From contig DATIBX010000714.1 in NCBI GenBank assembly GCA_035457105.1, forward strand, positions 1 through 10,926: a stretch of 10,926 nucleotides of DNA. The letters run 5' to 3'. The notes below the pieces were generated by a model. That model saw nothing but the letters and a program-made list of their open reading frames with translations, had not been told where the DNA came from and searched no databases. Source of the stretch: PSRF01 sp035457105. GTDB taxonomy: Bacteria; Acidobacteriota; Blastocatellia; Pyrinomonadales; Pyrinomonadaceae. Made by a program: the position numbers and the translations under genes. Shown in pieces: positions 5,839 through 10,926 of the stretch (the stretch's first letter is position 1; every line of letters starts with the position of its first letter).

Positions 5839-6630
5839 ATGACTCTTAAACTCACTGCAACTCTACTTCTTGTTTTGTCTCTTGTTTCTGCGTCGGTTCT
5901 CACCGCTACGATGTCAACTTTGGCGACGCAGGCAAGAAATATGTTTCCGACTACTTATGATGACGGTAAATCGTGTCCAAATAACTGCGATGCGCACGTG
6001 GTCTTCCATCCGTCAGTGAATGGAACCCGAAACGCATTTGATCCAGCCGGTAGTCGAGAGTCGCCTCGACCCTGTGTGAAAGGTCAGGAGTGCAAAATTT
6101 GCTTTTCGGAAAATACTGATAGTTGCATGCTCGCCATGTATCGCGGAGCTGGACCAGATGTCGATCGTTTTGATTTTACTCCGGCCTTTTATGAAGAAAA
6201 CTGTCCGAAGCCGCAACTGCCGACTGCTTTTGCAAAAAAGTGCCGCACGGCCGCAGCTGCCATTGCCATCCTGAGGACCCAGATCAATTGCATCGAACAG
6301 CCAACTCATGAAAAGTGCAGAGCAATGATGGACGTTGTGGTGAGAAGAAAAGCTGCTGACGACGTCCTATATGCTGAATGCAAACAAATGGGCGAAGCAG
6401 CTTTCAATCAAAAGTATTCAACCCAACCCTCGTTGCAGCGAAGTAATGATTGCGAGTACGAGAAGTTAAGCACTGGCCGGAACTCGCACGGACAGCGATG
6501 GCGCCGCCTGCTCGACGGCACATGCAACTCGGGTTCTTATGTAGGACGGAATGGCCTGGACTGCTGTTCAGGTTCGCTATTTTCTACTGCTCTACTCGAC
6601 TCAGAGTGTCGCGGGTTCTATGTGCAATGA
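5839..6630 (+). CDS. Secreted cysteine-rich protein of unknown function, 263 aa
   Basis: I do not recognise this family. Residues 1 to about 24-32 look like a signal peptide (TLKLTATLLLVLSLVSASVL core), so the protein should be exported. The mature part has 16 cysteines (46, 50, 79, 85, 88, 96, 122, 135, 151, 160, 181, 205, 229, 242, 243, 257), an even number spread along the chain, which suggests a disulfide-bonded extracytoplasmic fold. A possible helical section with few charges lies near 135-150 (CRTAAAAIAILRTQINC). ATG 5839 is preferred because it begins the signal peptide directly; an upstream in-frame TTG at 5761 overlaps the SET gene and adds 26 residues without purpose. TGGGG about 9 nt upstream is a weak ribosome-binding site. 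Its stop is 4 nt from the convergent stop of the membrane-protein gene. Confidence 0.75.
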   Translation: MTLKLTATLLLVLSLVSASVLTATMSTLATQARNMFPTTYDDGKSCPNNCDAHVVFHPSVNGTRNAFDPAGSRESPRPCVKGQECKICFSENTDSCMLAMYRGAGPDVDRFDFTPAFYEENCPKPQLPTAFAKKCRTAAAAIAILRTQINCIEQPTHEKCRAMMDVVVRRKAADDVLYAECKQMGEAAFNQKYSTQPSLQRSNDCEYEKLSTGRNSHGQRWRRLLDGTCNSGSYVGRNGLDCCSGSLFSTALLDSECRGFYVQ

Positions 6631-6634
6631 AGTG

Positions 6635-7126
6635 TCATACTGGCGCGCTTGCAGGTTGTTGTTGAGACTGTTGGACCCGTAACCGCTCGAGTTCCGATAG
6701 TTCCAATCCGCTTCTGAATGCGCGAAACATTACGAAGAGCACAATCGCATGGACTACTACGCCCAGCCAATCGCCAAATAAAAGAGACACAATTCCATCC
6801 AGTAGAAACAGGACCAGCCCAACGACGTAGACCCAAAGATATTGTTTGCCGGCAAGGAACCCCACGCCGGCAAAAACGGCAACCGCAAAAATATCAAGCA
6901 CGATCGCTATGACCTTGGTCGCGTTCCCAAGTGAAGCTGAGAGTTCGACTGCGATGGCATCAATAAACTGAGTGACGCCAAGGCTTAAAAAGAATCGCCA
7001 GCCGCCACCAGCGAGGCTCATCAGCGAGGTCACCATTGTGAGAGCCGCAATCCAGTAAAACCAATGGACTCCGGATCTGTACTTTTGTTTAAGTTGCAGG
7101 TAGTGGACGGATTCGGCATTAAACAT
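6635..7126 (-). CDS. Small multi-pass membrane protein of unknown function, 163 aa
   Basis: An inner-membrane protein with no assigned function. About four hydrophobic segments are visible, near residues 22-40, 72-92, 97-117 and 119-136, plus a weaker one at 44-60. A short cytoplasmic-type N-terminus (AESVHYLQLKQKYRSG) and a charged, Gln-rich C-terminal tail flank them. The segment SLAGGGWRFFLSLGVTQFID (37-56) resembles a family of uncharacterised membrane proteins I associate with Acidobacteriota and Verrucomicrobiota. I place the start at ATG 7126 because AAGGAG stands 7 nt before it; the frame continues 27 codons further upstream to 7207, but without a matching ribosome site. It lies 132 nt downstream of the metallopeptidase gene on the same strand and probably has its own promoter (see the dyad at 7206-7219). 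It converges with the Cys-rich gene with only 4 nt between stops. Confidence 0.8.
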   Translation of the reverse strand: MFNAESVHYLQLKQKYRSGVHWFYWIAALTMVTSLMSLAGGGWRFFLSLGVTQFIDAIAVELSASLGNATKVIAIVLDIFAVAVFAGVGFLAGKQYLWVYVVGLVLFLLDGIVSLLFGDWLGVVVHAIVLFVMFRAFRSGLELSELERLRVQQSQQQPASAPV

Positions 7127-7197
7127 GAAAAGCTCCTTGAGGTATTTTGAGATTTTGAATCTTGGAGCAAGCGAACCGAAAGGGAGGTCCGCTAAAC

Positions 7198-7227
7198 ATG
7201 TTGGCATCAGTTAACTGATTCGGTCAA
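7198..7227 (-). promoter_or_regulatory. 14-bp perfect dyad within a candidate promoter
   Basis: ATCAGTTAACTGAT (7206-7219) is a perfect palindrome about 80 nt upstream of the membrane-protein start. On the minus strand TTGACC (7227-7222) resembles a -35 box and CAACAT (7203-7198) a weak -10, 18 nt apart, so the dyad would fill the spacer, a common place for a regulator to bind. The dyad is certain; the promoter reading is tentative. Confidence 0.35.
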
Positions 7228-7258
7228 CAAACTTTTTCGAAGGCTCTGAATGCTTGAC

Positions 7259-9187
7259 TTAGGCGGTGGGAGTCAGATGGAAATCGACCGGGACAAACTG
7301 GATTGAGCGCAAAACTCCGTCTGTACTGGCCTTTCGATCTTTTTCAGGAAGATAACAAACGACGACCGAGTTTTGCGGTTTCACAGTGCCACAAGTCAGG
7401 TGGCCCCGAACTCTCGTGTCGAAGGTAGTAAGCTGAACACTGCTAAAGTCTTCGCTCTTCAGTCGTAATAAACCCGAAGTAGTTTTGATCAAAAACACAA
7501 GGCCATTCGCATGGCACTCAACATGTAACAGTGTGCCTTGTAGTTGTCGTTCGCCGGGCTCAGGCACTCGCAGAACGTCCTCGAGAGTCGATGGTGACAG
7601 GTCATCCTCGGTTGGAGTGTCTTCGATATCTTTGCCACGGGATTGTTGTGCTCCAATTCGTCCTGACAGGCTGTCGCGTTTTGATCGAGCCAGCTTGTGC
7701 TGTTCCTCGATCTTATCAATCGTGTCGATCAGCCTCTTCGAGTGCGCCCTTATTCGCGCCTCTGCCGCAGACGAGGCCACTTGCTCAAGGAGAGGTCGAG
7801 CTGCTCGATAGTCGTCTTTATTCATGTAGAGCTGGCCCAGCATATAAGTGAAGTCGGTGCGACCCGGCGAAATTAGCAGCGCCTGCCGCAACATGTTTAT
7901 TGACTCGTCCACATCCGTGTTCGTTACCAGGTTAATGAAAGCAAGCAGATTATAGGATTCGGGAAAGTCAGGGCGGAGAGCGATCGCTTTCTTTAACTCT
8001 GCTCGAATTTTCTGTGCGGTTTCAGTGGAAAATCCTGATCCCAAATGAACTTCGTCCTGGTTTGGACGGGCCAGCACCAGAGCGTAATAGTAGTGGATTA
8101 GATAATTTTCATAGTTTGCAGCTACTGCACGTTCGAGACTCAGTCGGGCTTCCTCCAGCCTATTTTGACGAAACCGCAACATGCCTAGTGCTGCATGAGC
8201 AAGAGCGAGGTCCGGATTGAGCTTTAATGCGTTTTGTAGATAGGTCTCGGCTTCCAATCGATTGCTATGGACCATCAGGTCGCCGAGATAAGCTTGAGCT
8301 TCGGCCTCAGAAATTGATCGGGTTGTTAGCTCATTTTTGTTTTGCAGTCTGCCTTCAAAGTGGCCGCGAACGATCGGATAGCGGTCCTGGCCCACGTAGC
8401 GGCGCAGTTCCTCTTCCATCTGTTCGAAGGTTGTGTGAAAGGCCTCTGGGAAAGCTTTCTCAATGGGAACTTTCGCAGAAAGTAATTCAAGAAATTTCGT
8501 AACGTGAGAAACACGCTGCGGATTCTTGTTCAAAATTAGGTAGTGCAACAACGCCCACGACTCAGCGTAGAAAATACTCTGCTTATCACTCTCGTTGTAG
8601 TAAGGGGATTTTGTGTCGACGGCAAACAGGGTGCGTAACGGCAGCATTTTCTTTTGACGCAATAATGCCACGTGACTACCGATGGTCCGCCCCAGGATAA
8701 CTTGCTGATCGTTTGTGATACTGAAGGTGCTGTAATACTCGGCGAGTCCTTCATTGAACCAGGTTGGCGCATTCTCGATCGTGTTGTTGACGAGCAAGTG
8801 CGTGTACTCATGAAAAATTACGGCGAAAGGATCCTGGTCGCCGTGAACTTCGGTAGTTAGAGTGATGTAATTGACGTCCTGCCCGGGTTGAAAATAGCCC
8901 GCGTTACTTTCACTTAACTTGAACGGCCGGTATGAGGTCTCACTTTTGAAAACAATTACTGTCGTAGGCACAGGCGAACTAATTTTTACACCTGGAAACA
9001 TTCTTGAGATCGCGTCCCGAAACTGCTCAAGCCGAGAGGCAACCTGCGCCGCCTGTTCTTCGCTGCCGTTACCGAGAACAAAGAAATTATCGGAGCGGAC
9101 GCTTACCCAATTATCTTTTGTAAACGCCGCGGTGTGGCCAGCGAGAACAACAAAGAGCGCCAGGAGAATGGGCAGACGCTTGGACAT
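7259..9187 (-). CDS. Exported zinc metallopeptidase (peptidase MA-like/DUF1570) with TPR repeats
   Basis: A predicted periplasmic gluzincin-type peptidase of 642 residues. Residues 1-21 are a signal peptide (KRLPILLALFVVLAG, then AxA-type cleavage). The catalytic domain spans about 27-265: HEYTH (126-130) gives the two zinc histidines and the catalytic Glu127, and WFNEGLAEY (143-151) supplies the third ligand, most likely Glu146, as in the M1-like MA clan. TPR units follow at about 295-475 (for example YLQNALKLNPDLALAHAALG and AIALRPDFPESYNLLAF). Next comes a charged linker (490-540) and a compact beta-rich C-terminal domain (about 547-642) that I cannot name, with cysteines 558, 599 and 611. 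ATG 9187 starts the signal peptide directly. There is no Shine-Dalgarno site, but a TATAAT box lies about 42 nt upstream. Its substrate is unknown; TPRs suggest a partner protein or scaffold role. Confidence 0.88.
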   Translation of the reverse strand: MSKRLPILLALFVVLAGHTAAFTKDNWVSVRSDNFFVLGNGSEEQAAQVASRLEQFRDAISRMFPGVKISSPVPTTVIVFKSETSYRPFKLSESNAGYFQPGQDVNYITLTTEVHGDQDPFAVIFHEYTHLLVNNTIENAPTWFNEGLAEYYSTFSITNDQQVILGRTIGSHVALLRQKKMLPLRTLFAVDTKSPYYNESDKQSIFYAESWALLHYLILNKNPQRVSHVTKFLELLSAKVPIEKAFPEAFHTTFEQMEEELRRYVGQDRYPIVRGHFEGRLQNKNELTTRSISEAEAQAYLGDLMVHSNRLEAETYLQNALKLNPDLALAHAALGMLRFRQNRLEEARLSLERAVAANYENYLIHYYYALVLARPNQDEVHLGSGFSTETAQKIRAELKKAIALRPDFPESYNLLAFINLVTNTDVDESINMLRQALLISPGRTDFTYMLGQLYMNKDDYRAARPLLEQVASSAAEARIRAHSKRLIDTIDKIEEQHKLARSKRDSLSGRIGAQQSRGKDIEDTPTEDDLSPSTLEDVLRVPEPGERQLQGTLLHVECHANGLVFLIKTTSGLLRLKSEDFSSVQLTTFDTRVRGHLTCGTVKPQNSVVVCYLPEKDRKASTDGVLRSIQFVPVDFHLTPTA

Positions 9188-9229
9188 TATTTTGCGCGGC
9201 TATTGACGAGGACGGGGAGTCGAGCGGGG

Positions 9230-9258
9230 ATTATACGGAAAAAGCTTGGGAAGTTGTA
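9230..9258 (-). promoter_or_regulatory. Candidate promoter for the metallopeptidase gene
   Basis: On the minus strand a perfect -10 TATAAT lies at 9235-9230. The hexamer 17 nt upstream, TACAAC (9258-9253), is a weak -35. The implied start of transcription leaves a leader of about 35 nt before ATG 9187. Confidence 0.4.
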
Positions 9259-9264
9259 CCAAAT

Positions 9265-9293
9265 TTTGGAGTGCGCCGGCCCGGCGGCGCTTT
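9265..9293 (+). repeat. REP-like hairpin element, copy A
   Basis: TTTGGAGT is followed by a 6-bp stem GCGCCG (9273-9278) and CGGCGC (9285-9290) around the loop GCCCGG, then TTT. Copy B on the opposite strand at 9365-9393 has the same head, loop pattern and tail with a different but still perfectly paired stem. The pair is arranged like the two inverted REPs of a REPIN. Confidence 0.65.
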
Positions 9294-9364
9294 GTCATAG
9301 GTTCTACACCTGGAAAATTTACCGTTAGCTATTTCTCAACTCGCGACAAACATTCGCTGGTAAA

Positions 9365-9393
9365 AAAGCGGCACCAGGCTGCCGCACTCCAAA
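9365..9393 (-). repeat. REP-like hairpin element, copy B (inverted)
   Basis: Read on the minus strand from 9393: TTTGGAGT, stem GCGGCA (9385-9380), loop GCCTGG (9379-9374), stem TGCCGC (9373-9368), then a T-run. It is the inverted partner of copy A, with 71 nt between them. Its first three bases overlap the arm of the terminator hairpin at 9391-9414. Confidence 0.65.
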
Positions 9394-9414
9394 GGCCCGC
9401 GAAAGCGGGCCTTT
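9391..9414 (-). terminator. Hairpin terminator downstream of the ferredoxin gene
   Basis: AAAGGCCCGC at 9391-9400 is perfectly complementary to 9405-9414, giving a 10-bp GC-rich stem with a GAAA (plus strand) tetraloop. It begins 28 nt past the ferredoxin stop. The T-run on the 3' side is only three bases and forms part of the stem, so termination strength is uncertain. The structure is nearly symmetric and could act in both directions. Confidence 0.75.
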
Positions 9415-9441
9415 AAAGAAATCTCTGTCTCGTAAATTTAT

Positions 9442-9741
9442 CTACTCTTCCGGGCCGGTGCAGGTTGGACCATGTAAAGCCGGAATCTTCTGACTAATGA
9501 TTGGATACTTCGGAGCTTCGTCGATATTTATTTGGGTCCAATGCCCATACTGTTCAGGCACATTTGTATCGGCGAAGATTGCTTCCACCGGACATTCGGG
9601 AACACAAGCATCGCAGTCGATGCAGGTGTCAGCATTAATATAGAGACGATCAGTTAACTCATGAAATGCTTCAACAGGACAAACGGCAGCGCAGTCGGTG
9701 TACTTGCAATCGACGCACAACTCAACAACTACATAGGTCAT
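9442..9741 (-). CDS. fdxA: 7Fe-8S type ferredoxin
   Basis: A small cytoplasmic electron carrier with a [3Fe-4S] and a [4Fe-4S] cluster, like Azotobacter ferredoxin I. The 99 residues begin MTYVVVELCVDCKYTDCAAV, closely matching that family. The first motif is C9-x2-C12-x4-C17-x3-C21-P and the second C40-x2-C43-x2-C46-x3-C50-P. By analogy C9, C17 and C50 would bind the 3Fe cluster and C21, C40, C43 and C46 the 4Fe cluster, leaving C12 free. Azotobacter's second free cysteine (Cys24) is Ala25 here. The C-terminal part (from about 60) carries the usual YGHWTQIN stretch after NVPEQ, plus one extra Cys near the end (CTGPEE). AAAGGAG lies 12 nt before ATG 9741. It appears to be a single-gene unit with its own promoter and terminator. 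The redox partner cannot be told. Confidence 0.93.
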   Translation of the reverse strand: MTYVVVELCVDCKYTDCAAVCPVEAFHELTDRLYINADTCIDCDACVPECPVEAIFADTNVPEQYGHWTQINIDEAPKYPIISQKIPALHGPTCTGPEE

Positions 9742-9774
9742 TGGGGAAGTAAGCTCCTTTCGGTAATGCGCAAA

Positions 9775-9803
9775 TAGTTATTCACGAATGACTCGAATGT
9801 CAA
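9775..9803 (-). promoter_or_regulatory. Candidate sigma-70-like promoter of the ferredoxin gene
   Basis: On the minus strand a consensus -35 TTGACA (9803-9798) is followed 17 nt later by TAACTA (9780-9775), a weak -10; AACTAT one base on is an alternative. The implied leader of roughly 26 nt contains the AAAGGAG site. The rest of the 239-nt gap (9742-9980) holds no gene that I can support. Confidence 0.45.
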
Positions 9804-9980
9804 TAAGAAAATAAAGGAAAGATTAAGAGGATAGTAGATGCAGAGCGAACCTGCAACCTTGTTGTCCTCGGGCCTTGGTGGTGAGCAAGTCTTCAGAAAA
9901 CGATCACCCGGAGACATAGAGGGACACTTAGGTTGCGCAGAGTAAGTCAGGTAGGAGACTAAATCTGGAACGCGAGGGCG

Positions 9981-10652
9981 CTATGCCCCTTCAGTCGATC
10001 CCTTTTTCTGAAGTTTGCCTGGACCACTAATGCTCTGGTTTACGGTGGGGTCGCCTTCGTAAGTGACTAAGGATGGCCCAGCGATCTTAATATTTAGTTG
10101 ATCGCGTACGTCCACATCAATCTTTGACACCCCTTTACTATCAATAACACCTTGCGATGCGTGAAGGTTATGAGTATCAATCCTGGCCGCGCCGCTCGTA
10201 TCGATGTCTAAGACGTTAGTTACACCAGAAACCTTTATTGATGGCGCGCCGGACGAGTCGATCTCAAATTTCTCGTTTTTCACTCCAGAGATGTCGATGG
10301 ATCCAGCTCCCGATACGGATAATCCTTCGATGTCAGGTGCGGAGATCCGGATGACAACTGGTTCGTGAGTTGAATAATTGGCAGAATTCCTCAGATACAA
10401 CACGCTGCCGGTGACCTTGGTTGAAACGAGTGGCAGGATGTTATCGTCCGCTTCAACTTCAACGGCCAGGTCTTTCTGGCATTGCACCTCTATCGTAAAT
10501 GCTCCTTCGGTTGAGATGGATTTGAAAGACGCAATGTCTCGCTTCTGTACTTCACGTTTCCCGGAGCCTTTAACTCCCGTATGCATCCCATGCTTGCAAG
10601 CGGCGGCCGAGACAACCACGATAAGTGCCAGGATCAGGTAAAGGCTTTTCAT
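9981..10652 (-). CDS. GIN domain (DUF2807) lipoprotein-like exported protein
   Basis: An envelope protein with a putative auto-transporter-adhesin-head GIN domain (PF10988); the molecular role of this family is unknown. Residues 1-18 are a hydrophobic signal (LYLILALIVVVSAAA) ending at Cys19, a probable lipidation site, although Ala rather than Leu occupies the -3 position. The domain (about 38-215) is a stack of roughly 20-residue beta-strand turns, visible as LSVSGAGSIDISGV, FEIDSSGAPSIKVSGV, LDIDTSGAARIDTHNL and GVIDSKGVSKIDVDV, consistent with a right-handed beta-helix. The tail is basic (GPGKLQKKGS). ATG 10652 is preferred over the in-frame TTG at 10658 because GGAG stands 7 nt before it. 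The gene starts 25 nt after the upstream membrane-protein gene on the same strand, suggesting one operon. Confidence 0.88.
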   Translation of the reverse strand: MKSLYLILALIVVVSAAACKHGMHTGVKGSGKREVQKRDIASFKSISTEGAFTIEVQCQKDLAVEVEADDNILPLVSTKVTGSVLYLRNSANYSTHEPVVIRISAPDIEGLSVSGAGSIDISGVKNEKFEIDSSGAPSIKVSGVTNVLDIDTSGAARIDTHNLHASQGVIDSKGVSKIDVDVRDQLNIKIAGPSLVTYEGDPTVNQSISGPGKLQKKGSTEGA

Positions 10653-10677
10653 AATCAATCTCCGTAACCTTCCAGTT

Positions 10678-10926
10678 CTATTGTTGCCGGCGCGAGTATT
10701 CTAATGTTCGCGTCGTATTTTCAGTAACGCTCGAGACGGGCTCTCCGAAAGGCGTTGCTTGAGGCAAACGTAAGTCTGGCGGTATCGATTTAGCCGCAGG
10801 AAGATGTTTTTGTTTTTCTGACGATGAAGAAACCAGCTTCGAAAGGTTCCGCACCAACGCGATCTCGGTCATCATCACAATCAAAAAACAGAAAAGCATG
10901 AACAGACCGATCAGGTCAGGAGGCAA
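10678..10926 (-). CDS. Membrane protein, C-terminal part (partial, cut by right edge)
   Basis: The last 82 codons of a minus-strand frame that is open to the window edge; the true start lies beyond base 10926. Visible residues begin LPPDLIGLFMLFCFLIVMMT, one strong transmembrane segment (about residues 5-24 of the visible part). A 55-residue polar tail rich in Ser, Lys, Arg and Pro follows, probably cytoplasmic given the positive charges. The PPDLIGL start of the segment looks like that of short one-segment membrane proteins, so little may be missing, but this is a guess. I cannot name the family. It precedes the GIN lipoprotein by 25 nt, consistent with an envelope operon. Confidence 0.7.
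   Translation of the reverse strand: MPPDLIGLFMLFCFLIVMMTEIALVRNLSKLVSSSSEKQKHLPAAKSIPPDLRLPQATPFGEPVSSVTENTTRTLEYSRRQQ

Noticed and set aside
7127..7207. N-terminal extension of the small membrane protein to 7207
   Set aside because: AAGGAG stands 7 nt before ATG 7126, and the extra 27 residues resemble translated leader sequence rather than protein.
9134..9328. A 64-codon plus-strand open frame over the peptidase start and REP copy A
   Set aside because: It is antisense to the signal peptide of the peptidase and then runs through the REP hairpin, with no ribosome site and no protein-like features.
9840..9865. A tRNA T-arm-like string (GCAGGTTCGC on the minus strand)
   Set aside because: The five-base stem does not close after the seven-base loop and no acceptor or anticodon arm can be drawn around it.

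Overview
The window looks like ordinary chromosome of a Gram-negative, probably soil-type bacterium of about 50% G+C. Heptose/LPS genes, periplasmic signal-peptide proteins and a predicted lipoprotein imply an outer membrane. Several uncharacterised families, such as the small 'GGGWRFF' membrane protein and the GIN lipoprotein, together with degenerate short intergenic repeats, remind me of Acidobacteriota (Blastocatellia type). That placement is a judgement from memory, not a measured result. No rRNA, tRNA, CRISPR array, transposase or phage gene is visible.

Layout. (1) 1-1783, minus strand: a tight three-gene run of a Trm112-like small protein, a family 9 heptosyltransferase and the start of a heptose-7-phosphate kinase, which runs off the left edge. 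It contributes to the LPS inner core. (2) 1784-1973: intergenic DNA with a degenerate 7-bp periodic repeat and a perfect hairpin. (3) 1974-3351, plus strand: an unrecognised four-cysteine protein and a DUF1697 protein. (4) 3356-3409: a 9-bp periodic, partly palindromic repeat between convergent genes. (5) 3407-4018, minus: a TetR-family regulator, divergent from (6) a plus-strand trio at 4115-6630: an exported aspartic-protease/PDZ protein, a small SET-domain protein and a secreted 16-cysteine protein of unknown function. (7) 6635-9187, minus: a small multi-pass membrane protein and an exported zinc metallopeptidase with TPRs. (8) 9188-9441: two inverted REP-like hairpins and a strong hairpin terminator. 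(9) 9442-9741, minus: a 7Fe-type ferredoxin with its own promoter. (10) 9981-10926, minus: a GIN-domain (DUF2807) lipoprotein and the C-terminal end of a one-segment membrane protein cut by the right edge.

Functional themes are cell envelope (LPS heptose, periplasmic proteases, lipoprotein, membrane proteins), one electron carrier and one regulator. I see no obvious large new system. The most distinctive items are the paired REP-like hairpins with compensatory base changes, the two kinds of short-period intergenic repeat, the four-cysteine orphan protein, and the protease/SET/Cys-rich gene trio. No gene-free stretch exceeds about 255 bases once starts are corrected. Some genes have clear Shine-Dalgarno sites (membrane protein, ferredoxin, GIN lipoprotein), while others have none that I can see.
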